Below, one piece after another: positions 41,041 to 51,459 of a stretch of 64,000 nucleotides of DNA. Position numbers and translations under genes: made by a program. Below the pieces are notes generated by a model that saw only the letters and a program-made list of their open reading frames with translations, did no database searches and was not told where the DNA came from. Within the stretch, counting starts at the first letter, position 1, and the number at the start of each line of letters is the position of its first letter. The stretch covers positions 185,591 to 249,590 of the forward strand of contig NZ_SNYC01000003.1 of assembly GCF_004362715.1 (NCBI RefSeq), read 5' to 3'. Source of the DNA: Pedobacter metabolipauper. Lineage in GTDB: Bacteria > Bacteroidota > Bacteroidia > Sphingobacteriales > Sphingobacteriaceae.

Positions 41041-43884
41041 TTAAGGCTTCTCATCGGTTAGTTCAAAACCCCATGTTCTTCCTTTTTCTGTTGCTGGTAT
41101 ACCATTAACCATCCATACCGGGGCTTTTGCGCCTTTAAGATAATAGTCAAAGAATTGCTGCTCACGAATCTGGATATCTTTCCGGTTTTGACGCTGTACC
41201 AGGTTATGGGCCTCATTATTATAGTTTAATAACCATACTGGCTTGCTTAATCTTTTTAAACCAGTGAACATTTCTATACCCTGATACCATGGCACAGCTC
41301 CATCCGCATCGTTAGACATGATCACTACCGGCGTATTTACCTTGGGTAAAAAGAACAATGGAGAGTTTTCTATATACAGATCTGGTTTTTCCCATAAGGT
41401 AGCGCCAATTCTGCTTTGTGTTTTTTCATACTGGAACTGCCTGTTCATACCGCTTTCCCAACGGATTCCGCCATAGGCTGAAGTCATGTTGGCAACTGGT
41501 GCGCCTGCCCATGCAGCAGCATACATATTGGTTCTGGTAATGAGGTGTGCCACCTGGTAACCACCCCAGCTCTGACCCTGGATCCCGATCTTTGTTCCAT
41601 CTACCCATGGGTTTTGCTTTAAGGATTCTACTCCGGAATTGATAAATTCTTCTGCGGACTTGCCCGGATAGCCCGTTTCGTAGCTAATGTCTGGTGCAAA
41701 TACCAGGTAACCATTACTTACAAAATAAGAGATATTTAACCGGGATGGGGTAGGTGCAGGTGCCTGGTAAGTGTATAACCCTTCTGATAATTTTTCATAG
41801 AAATATACGATCATCGGGTATTTTTTAGCCGGGTCAAAATCTTCTGGCTTGTAAAGGATCCCTTCGGATTTAAATCCTTTTGGTGTAGTCCATTTTACCA
41901 GTTCTGCGGTACCCCAGTTATAAGTTGCCTGTTGCGGATTGGTATTGCTTAGCTTAACGTCTGTTTTAAGATCTGCAGAAACAAATACATTTGGTGAATT
42001 GGTATAATTGCTTTTATCAAAAATATAGCGTTCGGCATCTTTAGCTTTTACCAGGTTTGAATATTTCATTTTGGCCATTACCACAAGCTCCGGGTTTTTG
42101 CTGTCGCCAATGTTCTTTTTGTAAAAACCGTTTTCTTTGGTGGTATTGTTAAAGGCATCCAGCCAAACGATTTCTTTTTTTCCGATGAAACGGCTTTCAG
42201 GATCGGTCTTTTGATAACGGAAAGTGATGGTGCTTTGTCTTCCAAATCCGTTGGTGATATTTTTGGCTGCAGTTTTTCCATCCGGAGAAAATTCCCAAAT
42301 GTCGTAACGATCATATAACAATACGGCTTTATCGTCTTCAGTCCATGCAGCGATGCCATATGGAGATGGATCATCTGGTACATCATTATCCTCATCAACA
42401 AATTTAACGGACATTCCATTGTTCAAATGGGTTATTTTGGCAGTTTGAAGGTTGTAAGTATACCAGTTACCGGTTTTCTTATCAAAATAGATCACATATT
42501 TTCCCGAAGGGGATGCCATTGCATTTCCGGAAAGACCTTCAATGATCTTCTTTCTTGCCCCCGTCTTTACGTCAACCAGGTAGTAATCGCGGATGGATCC
42601 GGCTGTCCATTGCGACTGGATCCTGTTTCCGAAATCGGTTGACGCCAATACGAAGTTTGAATTTCCTTCATTGATCGGGCTTGCTTCAGGAAGTTTTAGA
42701 TCGGTTAGCGGTATTATTTTAGCATCTCCATCAAAGATGTCAATGGCTGTTAAATACGTTCTCTTTGACTCTCTGTCTGCATTTTTCAGCTGCATAGGCT
42801 GCAGGTAATCATCTTTATATCCCCAGATGTCGAGTTTTGCATTTTCAAAATCCACTAAGGTGGTATCTTTTGGTGTTTTAACTGGTGCAATGCCAAAGAA
42901 AAGCTTAGTGCCATCTTTGCTAAAGTTTAATCTGCCTTCTCCGCTTACGGCCCATTTAGCAGGCATTCCTGGAATGTCAGCATCAACCAGAATTTGTGCT
43001 GTATCCAGCGACAGGGAATTATAGTATACAAAGTAATCTTTGATCTCTGCTTTCTCCGGGCTATTTTCTCCGAGAAAGGCCAGGGATTCTCCTTCGTCAT
43101 CAAATGCAAATCCTTTAAAGTTGCCTTTGCTGTTTACCAGGGTCTTAACGGTTCCTTTTACAGTATTTAAAACGAAGACACCGGTAGCGGCTGCTTTATC
43201 TTTTTTAGATCCGGTAGATGCAAATACCAGTTGCTTGCCATCTTTTGTAAAGCTATATTCAGTAACATATTTGAATGTACGTTCCACACCAGTTAACAGG
43301 TTCCTTACGATCAGATCTGTACCTTCCTGTTTAGCAGAAGCTCCGGGAACTTCATCTGCCAGATAATCTTCATCATCTTTTTTTGGTACAGTTCCAGCTG
43401 CAGGGCTTGTTTTCTTTGCCGTATCTATTGGTTTTTCCAATTGATAGGCAAGTAGTGCCATGCCTGTTTCAGGAATTTTAAAGGATTTAACTTTTGGAAT
43501 CTTTACGATTGCAAGCGTAGTAAGGTTGGCAATGCCCAGGGTATCTTTGGTCATTTCATCCGGCTTTTTCTTTTTGATCTTTGCCAGACGGGTTTCTTTA
43601 TAAAATGGTTTTATGGTAAACGCAGCAAATTTAGAATCTGCACTAAATGCTGCACTTTCAGAGCGGTTTACTTTGATCTTCGAATTGCTAAGGAGGTTTG
43701 ATAAATATAGGGTGCCGTCACCTTCCTGCTGAGCTATTCCAAACGCTGCCCAATTTCCATTATTTGACAGTTTTTTTGATGAAATAGATTCCCAGGAATC
43801 ATAAACTGTATGGTTTAATGGCTTTTTTTGCGCAAAGCTTGCGCCGCCCAAAAATAATAAAGCAATGGTAAGATATTTCTGCAT
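41041..43884 (-). CDS. S9-family prolyl oligopeptidase, exported
   Basis: A 947-residue exported serine peptidase. The signal peptide is MQKYLTIALLFLGGASFAQ. A large beta-propeller-like N-terminal part is followed by an alpha/beta-hydrolase domain with the nucleophile Ser772 in IQGQSWGGYQ, an Asp in NDADGAVPWYQG, and the catalytic His in NNEAHNL. It cleaves short peptides from the N-terminus or after Pro, in the periplasm. It is the first gene of the three-gene operon with the M14 peptidase and SpmAB-like protein. The length is above average for S9 because of the long propeller with low-complexity Lys/Asp stretches. Confidence 0.92.
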   Translation of the reverse strand: MQKYLTIALLFLGGASFAQKKPLNHTVYDSWESISSKKLSNNGNWAAFGIAQQEGDGTLYLSNLLSNSKIKVNRSESAAFSADSKFAAFTIKPFYKETRLAKIKKKKPDEMTKDTLGIANLTTLAIVKIPKVKSFKIPETGMALLAYQLEKPIDTAKKTSPAAGTVPKKDDEDYLADEVPGASAKQEGTDLIVRNLLTGVERTFKYVTEYSFTKDGKQLVFASTGSKKDKAAATGVFVLNTVKGTVKTLVNSKGNFKGFAFDDEGESLAFLGENSPEKAEIKDYFVYYNSLSLDTAQILVDADIPGMPAKWAVSGEGRLNFSKDGTKLFFGIAPVKTPKDTTLVDFENAKLDIWGYKDDYLQPMQLKNADRESKRTYLTAIDIFDGDAKIIPLTDLKLPEASPINEGNSNFVLASTDFGNRIQSQWTAGSIRDYYLVDVKTGARKKIIEGLSGNAMASPSGKYVIYFDKKTGNWYTYNLQTAKITHLNNGMSVKFVDEDNDVPDDPSPYGIAAWTEDDKAVLLYDRYDIWEFSPDGKTAAKNITNGFGRQSTITFRYQKTDPESRFIGKKEIVWLDAFNNTTKENGFYKKNIGDSKNPELVVMAKMKYSNLVKAKDAERYIFDKSNYTNSPNVFVSADLKTDVKLSNTNPQQATYNWGTAELVKWTTPKGFKSEGILYKPEDFDPAKKYPMIVYFYEKLSEGLYTYQAPAPTPSRLNISYFVSNGYLVFAPDISYETGYPGKSAEEFINSGVESLKQNPWVDGTKIGIQGQSWGGYQVAHLITRTNMYAAAWAGAPVANMTSAYGGIRWESGMNRQFQYEKTQSRIGATLWEKPDLYIENSPLFFLPKVNTPVVIMSNDADGAVPWYQGIEMFTGLKRLSKPVWLLNYNNEAHNLVQRQNRKDIQIREQQFFDYYLKGAKAPVWMVNGIPATEKGRTWGFELTDEKP

Positions 43885-44023
43885 GTTTTAAGATTGTTTT
43901 TATCCCGGTTTATTGTCTAGCCTTAAAAATTGCAATTTTTTACCGGATTCTTATCATTGTACGTCAAATTTTACATTTTATCTATGCCGGATATCCTAAG
44001 GCGTGCGAAATTTTATTAAATGA

Positions 44024-44059
44024 AAAGCCTCCAATAAGTATTTGCTTATTGGAGGCTTT
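44024..44059 (-). terminator. Terminator of pyrG-yidC
   Basis: A 15-bp perfect stem: AAAGCCTCCAATAAG (44024-44038) with CTTATTGGAGGCTTT (44045-44059). Read on the minus strand it is followed by a T-rich stretch. It lies about 25 bases after the yidC stop. Confidence 0.85.
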
Positions 44060-44084
44060 CAATTTATGTTGCTTTAAGACAGCA

Positions 44085-45890
44085 TTATTTTTTCTTTTTT
44101 TCCTGCGTTTTAACCTGTTGCTGCTGACGCATATAGTCGTCCAGTCTGGTTTGAAACTTAGATTTCTTTTTTTGTTCTACCGGTTTTGTTTTATTTTCCT
44201 GCAAGGTTCTATGGATCTTTTCATCATCTACCATAGATTTGATCAGGAACTGTTGTGCAAAGGTCAACATATTCGCCAGGAAGTAGTAATAGTTTAATCC
44301 TGATGGATAGCTGTTCAGTACACCCAGGAATACAATTGGCATGATATAACCGATGTATTTCATTTGTCCGGTTGCTCCGGAGATCTGGTTGTTAAAATAG
44401 GTATAGATCAGTGTAGAAACCGTCATCAGGATACACATTAAACTCAAGTGGTTACCCAGGAAAGGAATATCTACCCCAAATTTAATGAAATCATCATAGG
44501 TTGACAGATCCTTCATCCATAAGAAACTTTCGCCTCTCAACTCAAACAGGTTGGGGAAGAAGAAGAAGAATGCCATTACAAATGGTAACTGAAGCAGCAT
44601 CGGTAAGCATCCGCCCATAGGGTTAACACCTACCTGTTTATACAATTTTAAGTATTCCTGTTGCAGCAGGGTAGGATTATCATCACCAACTTTTGCTTTG
44701 ATCACATCCATCTCCGGCTTTAAAATTCTCATTTTAGCCATAGAGATATATGATTTATACGTTAACGGCGACATGGCCAGTTTAAGCATAATTGTTAAAA
44801 CAAGGATGATCAAACCATAGTTCCATCCAAAACCTTCTAAGAAGTTAAATACCGGCAATACGATGAACCTGTTGATGTATTTTAGCGGCCAATAGCCCAT
44901 ATCTACTTGTTTCTCCAAATCATACCCCTGAGCCTTTAAGGTAGAGAACTTATTTGTTCCAAAATAAAAGTCCATGGAGTAGTTCTGCGCAGCAAGCTGA
45001 TTGAAAGGCATGATCATATTTGCACCGTACCATTTTACCTGTCCCGGAGCTGTACTTACCTTAACCTCCAGATTTCCTTTTTCAAAAGGTACTTTAGGAA
45101 TTAATACCGCAGAGAAAAAGTGCTGCTTGAAAGAGAACCATTCGATCTTTCCTTTTACCAGATCTTCTTTTTCATCTTTAGCAACGTTCAGGTGGTCTGG
45201 GTTTTCATTTATGTATTTGTAATATGGAGCTGAGTGCTCCATTTCCTTTTTAGCTGATTTTTCCTGCTCCAGTAAGGTTGCTTCCCAGTTTAAAGAAATG
45301 GTATTTCCCTGAACCACCTGGTTTAAGCCATTAAGGTTGATGTTTAAGCCAACATTATTGCTTTTGCCTTTTAAATCGTAAACGTATTCTATGTATTTAT
45401 CTGCAGCATAGTTTGCACGCATGCTTACTGCTGTGCCGGTTTTTGCTGCCGTAAAATAAAGGTCATTGGTGCTTACTATTTTTCCGCCGATATTTAAGTT
45501 CAAACCAAACTTGTTTTGGTTCCCATTAAATAAGATCACTGGTTTACCATCATAGGTTTTCTGTCCTTTAACCTGTACGGACAAGATCCTTCCACCTTTG
45601 TTGGTAAAGGTTAGCAGTAAATTTTCATTTTCTAAAATGGTGGTTTGCTCGGTACCAGAAATGTTTCCTCCAAACGGACCTTTTAATACCGCAGAATCAA
45701 TAGCAGGTGTAACTGCTGCTGCTTTAGCTACGGGAGTAATTGTTTTATTGGTGTTGGCTTTTTTCGCAGAATCTGCAGCAATCCGTTCATTTTCTTTTTT
45801 CATCTCAGACTCACTTGGTCTGAAGAAATAAACAGAACCTGCAAGAACGATCATAATCAGGAACAATCCTGTAAATGTATTTCTATCCAT
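44085..45890 (-). CDS. yidC: Membrane protein insertase YidC
   Basis: A 601-residue insertase of the Gram-negative type. The N-terminal membrane anchor is residues 6-23, then a periplasmic beta-sandwich domain of ~320 residues, then five segments of the conserved Oxa1 core (LTIMLKLAMSPLTYKSYISM, NPMGGCLPMLLQLPFVMAFF), and a Lys-rich cytoplasmic tail ending KKKK. It inserts and folds membrane proteins with or without SecYEG. Bacteroidota often carry it directly after pyrG, as here, 21 bases away. The length and domain order are standard. Confidence 0.96.
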   Translation of the reverse strand: MDRNTFTGLFLIMIVLAGSVYFFRPSESEMKKENERIAADSAKKANTNKTITPVAKAAAVTPAIDSAVLKGPFGGNISGTEQTTILENENLLLTFTNKGGRILSVQVKGQKTYDGKPVILFNGNQNKFGLNLNIGGKIVSTNDLYFTAAKTGTAVSMRANYAADKYIEYVYDLKGKSNNVGLNINLNGLNQVVQGNTISLNWEATLLEQEKSAKKEMEHSAPYYKYINENPDHLNVAKDEKEDLVKGKIEWFSFKQHFFSAVLIPKVPFEKGNLEVKVSTAPGQVKWYGANMIMPFNQLAAQNYSMDFYFGTNKFSTLKAQGYDLEKQVDMGYWPLKYINRFIVLPVFNFLEGFGWNYGLIILVLTIMLKLAMSPLTYKSYISMAKMRILKPEMDVIKAKVGDDNPTLLQQEYLKLYKQVGVNPMGGCLPMLLQLPFVMAFFFFFPNLFELRGESFLWMKDLSTYDDFIKFGVDIPFLGNHLSLMCILMTVSTLIYTYFNNQISGATGQMKYIGYIMPIVFLGVLNSYPSGLNYYYFLANMLTFAQQFLIKSMVDDEKIHRTLQENKTKPVEQKKKSKFQTRLDDYMRQQQQVKTQEKKKK

Positions 45891-45911
45891 TATTGTTATT
45901 TAAAACGCGTA

Positions 45912-47528
45912 TTATTTTGTTTTCTTCTTTGCAAACTCCATCGCAGCGGCGACAAATTTAACAAAAAGTGGGTGAGGATTAGCAACTGTTGATTTTAATT
46001 CTGGGTGAAATTGTCCGCCAACAAAGAAAGGATGGTTTTTAAGCTCAACGATTTCTACTAAATTGCTTTCGGGGTTAACACCTGATGCGATCATTCCTGC
46101 ATCTTCATATTTTTTCAGATAGGCACTGTTAAATTCATAACGGTGTCTGTGACGTTCATTGATGTGTGTTTTACCGTAAGCACCATAGGCTTTTGTGCCT
46201 TTTTTAAGGTCGCATGGGTAAGAACCTAAACGCATGGTACCACCTTTAGTTGTAATTGTTTTTTGATCTTCCATCATATTGATTACCGGATCAATGGTTT
46301 CTTCATCAATTTCAGTTGTGTTGGCAGTTTTTAAACCAAGAACGTTACGTCCAAACTCAATAACAGCACATTGCATACCCAGGCAGATTCCAAAGAAAGG
46401 CACTTCATGCTCACGCACGTATTTAATGGAATCGATTTTTCCTTCAATTCCGCGGCTTCCAAATCCCGGAGCAACCAATACGCCGTCTAAATGCTGTAGT
46501 TTTTCTTTTGCGTTATCCGGATAGATCTCTTCAGAATGGATATATTCCACACGTACCTTGCACTCATTCTTGGCACCTGCGTGGATAAAGGATTCTATGA
46601 TCGATTTATAGGCATCTGGTAACTCTACGTATTTTCCAATTAATCCAATGGTAACCTCTGAAGTTGGGTTTTTTAAACGGCCTAAGAAATCCTTCCAGCT
46701 TTCCATATCCGGCTCGTTTTTCTGAGGTAGTTTTAATTTGCTCAGCACTGTTTTATCCAGTTGCTCTTTCATCATTAACAACGGAACTGAATAGATGGTA
46801 GAGGCATCTGCAGATTCGATCACTGCATTTACGTTTACATTACAGAACAGGGCTATCTTTTTACGGATGTCCAGGTTCATGTGTTTTTCGGTTCTGCAAA
46901 CCAGGATGTCTGGCTGAATACCATATTCCAGCAAGGTTTTAACGGAGTGCTGTGTTGGTTTTGTTTTAAGTTCTCCGGCTGCTGCCAGGTATGGGACAAG
47001 GGTTAAGTGGATTACAATCGCATTATTTGCACCTGCTTCCCATTTAAATTGTCTAACGGCTTCAATAAATGGAAGGGATTCAATATCACCTACGGTTCCT
47101 CCCAATTCAGTGATCACAATATCATAAACACCGGTATCACCAAGGATACGCATGTTGCGTTTAATCTCATCGGTGATGTGTGGAACTACCTGTACCGTTT
47201 TACCCAGGTACTCACCCTGGCGTTCCTTATTGATTACATTTTGATAGATGCGGCCTGTAGTAATGTTATTGGCCTGCGAAGTGGGTACATTTAAGAAACG
47301 TTCGTAGTGACCAAGGTCAAGATCGGTTTCAGCACCATCTTCTGTTACAAAACATTCCCCATGTTCGTAAGGGTTTAATGTTCCCGGATCAATATTGATA
47401 TACGGGTCAAACTTTTGGATGGTTACACTGTAGCCCCGTGCTTGTAGTAATTTGGCTAGTGAAGCGGAAATGATGCCCTTACCCAAAGAGGAAGTAACAC
47501 CGCCCGTAACAAAAATATACTTAGTCAT
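45912..47528 (-). CDS. pyrG: CTP synthase
   Basis: A 538-residue enzyme that makes CTP from UTP, ATP and glutamine. The amidoligase half has the P-loop-like [30 protein letters not shown] and [13 protein letters not shown]. The glutaminase half has the nucleophile Cys in [11 protein letters not shown] and the His/Glu pair in GGQFHPEL. It is cytoplasmic and essential in most bacteria. It lies upstream of yidC on the same strand with 21 bases between. A -7 box on the minus strand is at 47592-47599. Length matches E. coli PyrG (545). Confidence 0.97.
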   Translation of the reverse strand: MTKYIFVTGGVTSSLGKGIISASLAKLLQARGYSVTIQKFDPYINIDPGTLNPYEHGECFVTEDGAETDLDLGHYERFLNVPTSQANNITTGRIYQNVINKERQGEYLGKTVQVVPHITDEIKRNMRILGDTGVYDIVITELGGTVGDIESLPFIEAVRQFKWEAGANNAIVIHLTLVPYLAAAGELKTKPTQHSVKTLLEYGIQPDILVCRTEKHMNLDIRKKIALFCNVNVNAVIESADASTIYSVPLLMMKEQLDKTVLSKLKLPQKNEPDMESWKDFLGRLKNPTSEVTIGLIGKYVELPDAYKSIIESFIHAGAKNECKVRVEYIHSEEIYPDNAKEKLQHLDGVLVAPGFGSRGIEGKIDSIKYVREHEVPFFGICLGMQCAVIEFGRNVLGLKTANTTEIDEETIDPVINMMEDQKTITTKGGTMRLGSYPCDLKKGTKAYGAYGKTHINERHRHRYEFNSAYLKKYEDAGMIASGVNPESNLVEIVELKNHPFFVGGQFHPELKSTVANPHPLFVKFVAAAMEFAKKKTK

Positions 47529-47591
47529 GTTTGTGATTTTCTGATATTAAAACAGTTTTTTACTGCTGTTTTATTGTTTTTGTACGGGATA

Positions 47592-47599
47592 CAAAGTTA
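47592..47599 (-). promoter_or_regulatory. -7 box upstream of pyrG
   Basis: TAACTTTG on the minus strand is a perfect TAnnTTTG match, 63 bases before the pyrG ATG. A clean -33 element was not identified. Confidence 0.4.
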
Positions 47600-47683
47600 G
47601 CAAATAAAACCAAAGCGTTATCGCTCTTTTTCGAATTATTAATGTGCCTGTAAATGTTTTGTAAACCTATACAAATGAAAAAG

Positions 47684-48397
47684 TTAGAGCGTAAAGCCAT
47701 AGATCCGCTTCTTTACGGCTTCATTTTTTATGCCTTCATAGCGGCTGTATAATTCAATTAATTTGCTCAGATCCTTTTCTGATTCTATTTTTTTTCCTTT
47801 TTGCGGACTTACTATTTGAGCTGCATTATTGCTTAGGGCATCTACTTTGGTTGCAAACCAGGTGGTGCTGTATCGTGGAATGGCCAATCCCAGGATCATT
47901 CCGGGCAAGCCGCTAAATCCTTCTGGTCCGCCTTTAAGTAAAATCTCATCGGTATAAAATGCCACAACATAAATAGTGTCCTGAATTCTTCCTATGGCTT
48001 TGCGGCATTCATATCCAGAAATGGTCCTGATCTCATCCATGATCTTCCAATCAATGTGTGGTATGGTATCATTAAGCAGGTAATCTTCACCAATTATGGT
48101 TTTCTTTAAGACCCTGGTCCGGCTGCTGTAATCGCTGTACAATTGGTTAGCAGAACTTTCAGAAAAATAAATGGCACTACTTTCATTAAAGCTGAGTTCC
48201 CAGCTGCTGATCTGATACTTTTTTATTTTCTCCCTGGTTTCATCAGACAGGTTCCAGCCTGCGAGGTTTCGCTGCAGGTTTACTTTTTTTTCGAAGGTTA
48301 TTTTACCTGTTGGAATAAAGAGCTGCTGGCCGCAAAGTCTGGACGAACTGCTGCAGAAAAATATCATGAAGATCAAAACGGGTATTCTATTTGCCAT
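47684..48397 (-). CDS. GLPGLI-family protein
   Basis: A 237-residue exported protein with a Cys-rich hydrophobic signal region (VLIFMIFFCSSSSRLCGQ). The family motif is GFSGLPGMILGLAIP; other recognisable parts are ISGYECRKAIG and VVAFYTDEILLKGGPEGF. GLPGLI proteins are restricted to Bacteroidota and have unknown function; they usually follow an outer-membrane barrel gene. Here its start overlaps the barrel gene's end by 11 bases, so the two are translationally coupled and probably work together at the envelope. Confidence 0.93.
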   Translation of the reverse strand: MANRIPVLIFMIFFCSSSSRLCGQQLFIPTGKITFEKKVNLQRNLAGWNLSDETREKIKKYQISSWELSFNESSAIYFSESSANQLYSDYSSRTRVLKKTIIGEDYLLNDTIPHIDWKIMDEIRTISGYECRKAIGRIQDTIYVVAFYTDEILLKGGPEGFSGLPGMILGLAIPRYSTTWFATKVDALSNNAAQIVSPQKGKKIESEKDLSKLIELYSRYEGIKNEAVKKRIYGFTL

Positions 48398-51161
48398 TTT
48401 TGCCAGATTTTCTCATGAAATTACCACTTAAATTCCAATTAACTCCAATAAGTATATAACGCGGGATATAGCTAAATGTGTTTTCGGTAATGATATTTCC
48501 ACCAACAAACCTGCTGTAACCTATTTTTTGGTTCAGGATATCGGTTACGGAAACCTTAATTTCCAGGGATTCGCTTTTTAACAGCTTGGTCGACAGATAA
48601 CTATTCCAGATGGCAATGTTTAGATCCCGGTCAAAGGACGCGTTTGCGGGCCGGAAAGATAAGGATACAGTGGTATTAAATTCCAGGCGGTACGGAAGCT
48701 GGATGGTTCCGGAGAATTCATGATCGTGCATCAGGCTATTGCCATCATTAATGTCGCCAATTGATGATCTTCCATTTAAAAAAGTAGCAGAAGGGCTATA
48801 GCTTAGGTCTATGTAAGCAGTATAATAGTTAAATGTTGTTCTTAAGTTATATTGTGTATTTCTGATCTTGTTCTTTGTAAAATTGATAATGGCTATGTTA
48901 TTGGAATTGTTAAATCCAAGATCAAAGCCCATTCTTAAATTAAGTTTTGCAAATCCTTTAGAATAATAGATGCTTCCGGAGGTTGTATTGTTTCCGTCGA
49001 GGTTGGTGAAGCTAAAGATCCGCTTGTTAAAGTCGTCTACAATTTCTGTGTTTACGATCGCATTATTTGTAAAACCATAATTGAAATATCCGGAAATGTA
49101 TTCATCAGACTTGAATTGATAGCTGTTGTATGACAGGCCGAAATTATTGGAGAAAGAAGGGCGGAGTGATGAATTTCCTATAATTTGATACAATGGATTA
49201 TTAAGCTGCCTTACCGGCTGAAGTTGGGTGATCCCTGGCTGCATCATAAAACCATTATAGTTTACAGAGATGCTGCTGTTTGCATTTAATTTATAGAACA
49301 GGTTTGCATTTGGGGCTAAGTTTAAATAATTGCGCTCAAAATCTATCTGGCTGTCTAAATCCCTAAGCTCGAAATTTGTTTGCGTAGCTTCCATTCCGGT
49401 GGATATGGAAAAATCCCTTACCTTATATTGGAAGACCATTTTGCCGACATTAGAGAAATTGATGAATTTAAAGTTGTTGCTTAATGAATCTATTTTCCGG
49501 ATGCCATTATCTGATACGAACCGGTAACTGGTTGTAGCCATGGTTTTAAAACTATAGCCGGCTTCCATGGTCCAGTTTTTAGCCAGTGGTTCTGTATAGC
49601 TGATGCGGGCTGCAATGGAATTTTGTCCGCTGAAATTTTCCTTTTGCAGGTTAATATATTCCGCATTCTTGAGATCGCCATTGTCATCAAAGTATTTCGT
49701 ACGGTTTATATTTTGTTCTGTATTGTCTGCCAGCTGACGTTCGGGTTGAATGTCGATTGACAGGGTACGTCCTTTTTTATTAAAGCGCCTGGACCAGTTG
49801 ATATTTCCATTATAGGTTTCCCCCTTTCCAGATCCAATGGTAGACTGGTTATTTTGGCTGATGAATAGTCCGGCTCCATTTTTTGTGTCATCGAGTGTAA
49901 ATGCATCTGTATTTACCCGGGTCTGTTTTAGTCCAAAGGAAATTTTAAGTGCGGATAAGGAATCTAATGCATAGCTGTAACTGCCTCTTAAACTTTCGCC
50001 GGTACTGTGGGAATGTGCCTGGTTTCTGCCGGAACTGAAAAAGATAGCTCCATTTGGCAGCAATTCCTTTGTATTTGTAGTGCTTGTGTTGATGTTGTTA
50101 TAGTCAAAGCTTTTAAAGTTTGACTTGATGGCCATTTTATTATTGTTAAATCGGTTTGACAGATGAGCACCGAGATTCAGGTTTTCTGGCAGTCCGCCGG
50201 TAGGGGCATTGTCATCATCGTCATCTTCTACTCCATATGCATATAATATAGAGCTTCCATCGTCACCAACCTCAATGGCATCGTATTCTTCACCTTTCAG
50301 TTTTCTAACGGAATTGTTGATCCTGGATTCGTTATTGAGGTTTGAAAAACTGCCAAACAGAGCAGCCTTAAGTTTGTTTTTAAAAACACCAAGCATGCCT
50401 CCATAATCCTTAAAATCCGGACTTCCTGCATTGGCATCCAAAGCGCTTAAGTACCCGTTCTTTGCATCCTCCTTTAGCTTGATATTGATGGTTTTATTCC
50501 GAACACCATCGTCGATCCCACTCAGGTCTGCATATTTGCTTTTGCGGTCATATACCTGAACTTCTTCAACCGCATTTGCCTTCAGGTATTTTGTGGCCAG
50601 GAGCGGATCGTCCCCAAAAAACTCATCACCATCAACCAGTACGGTCCGGATCTCTTTACCCTGCGATTTGATCCGTCCGTTTTTATCAATTATAAATCCC
50701 GGAAGCCGCTTCAAAAGTTCCTGTAAATTGGCATTTGGCCTTACAGCGAAGCTGTCTGCCTGAAAAACGAGGGTGTCACCTTTGAGTTGTACGGGTTTTT
50801 TTGCCTTAATGATGACCTCTTTTAGGAGTTTGGCTTTCAGCTCCATGATTATTTTTCCAAGATGTATTGCTGTGGAGTCCGAAAGGCTTACATTCCGTAT
50901 GTAATCGGCCATTTTTGGATAGGTAACCAGTACTTTATAATCTCCTTTAGTCAGGTTGTTTAATTCGAACCTGCCCTCTGTATTGGTCCGCGCAGTCCGG
51001 ACCAGAACTGAGTCTGCCGACCGGATGAGCAGGATTGAACTGTTCGCTAATTTTCTTTGTAAAAGGGTGTCTGTTACTATTCCTTTTATACTCGCTTTTT
51101 GTGCAGAAGCCAGGGTGCTTGCAAATAAAAGCAGGAATAAAAAGGGCACTCTTAAAAACAT
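48387..51161 (-). CDS. Outer-membrane beta-barrel protein with CarboxypepD-reg-like domain
   Basis: A 924-residue outer-membrane protein. After the signal peptide (FLFLLLFASTLASAQ), residues ~22-110 are a carboxypeptidase-regulatory-like beta domain (ASIKGIVTDTLLQRKLANSS). A TonB-receptor-like plug region with LQELLKRLPGFIIDKNGRI and VLVDGDEFFGDDPLLATKYL follows, then a long barrel rich in Asn and aromatic strands. It is the kind of TonB-linked or OMP_b-brl_3 receptor paired with GLPGLI partners. Its substrate cannot be read. A 12-bp palindrome (ATTACCGGTAAT, 51163-51174) sits just before the start codon. Confidence 0.9.
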   Translation of the reverse strand: MFLRVPFLFLLLFASTLASAQKASIKGIVTDTLLQRKLANSSILLIRSADSVLVRTARTNTEGRFELNNLTKGDYKVLVTYPKMADYIRNVSLSDSTAIHLGKIIMELKAKLLKEVIIKAKKPVQLKGDTLVFQADSFAVRPNANLQELLKRLPGFIIDKNGRIKSQGKEIRTVLVDGDEFFGDDPLLATKYLKANAVEEVQVYDRKSKYADLSGIDDGVRNKTINIKLKEDAKNGYLSALDANAGSPDFKDYGGMLGVFKNKLKAALFGSFSNLNNESRINNSVRKLKGEEYDAIEVGDDGSSILYAYGVEDDDDDNAPTGGLPENLNLGAHLSNRFNNNKMAIKSNFKSFDYNNINTSTTNTKELLPNGAIFFSSGRNQAHSHSTGESLRGSYSYALDSLSALKISFGLKQTRVNTDAFTLDDTKNGAGLFISQNNQSTIGSGKGETYNGNINWSRRFNKKGRTLSIDIQPERQLADNTEQNINRTKYFDDNGDLKNAEYINLQKENFSGQNSIAARISYTEPLAKNWTMEAGYSFKTMATTSYRFVSDNGIRKIDSLSNNFKFINFSNVGKMVFQYKVRDFSISTGMEATQTNFELRDLDSQIDFERNYLNLAPNANLFYKLNANSSISVNYNGFMMQPGITQLQPVRQLNNPLYQIIGNSSLRPSFSNNFGLSYNSYQFKSDEYISGYFNYGFTNNAIVNTEIVDDFNKRIFSFTNLDGNNTTSGSIYYSKGFAKLNLRMGFDLGFNNSNNIAIINFTKNKIRNTQYNLRTTFNYYTAYIDLSYSPSATFLNGRSSIGDINDGNSLMHDHEFSGTIQLPYRLEFNTTVSLSFRPANASFDRDLNIAIWNSYLSTKLLKSESLEIKVSVTDILNQKIGYSRFVGGNIITENTFSYIPRYILIGVNWNLSGNFMRKSGKNGK

Positions 51162-51214
51162 AATTACCGGTAATACTATGGAGATACTAAAATAACAGAT
51201 AAGAATTAGGATAT

Positions 51215-51242
51215 AAAAAAAATGCCTGGAAATTTCCAGGCA
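51215..51242 (-). terminator. Distal terminator of trpS-kdsB-lipoprotein operon
   Basis: TGCCTGGAAATTTCCAGGCA (51223-51242) is a perfect palindrome. On the minus strand it is followed by eight T (51222-51215). It lies ~218 bases beyond the lipoprotein stop, leaving a long untranslated tail, and 54 bases before the start of the barrel gene. Confidence 0.8.
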
Positions 51243-51459
51243 CTTTATAAAAGTATATTTGGTTAGAATATTAAAGGTTGTTACGAATCGTTTTGAATGT
51301 GCTTCATAATGTTTCGTTATATAAACATAGGACTTAATTTGAAAATATCATAATATTATTTGTAACTTTTTTCTGTAAAAGAAAAGAAATACGTTTTAGC
51401 AAGGACGTTAACCATGATTTCAAAAGAAAAAAAAATTGATAATTTTAATGAATAAATTA

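Noticed and set aside
43925..43940. 16-bp palindrome AAAAATTGCAATTTTT upstream of the S9 peptidase gene
   Set aside because: Low complexity; expected by chance in A/T-rich intergenic DNA, though an operator cannot be excluded.
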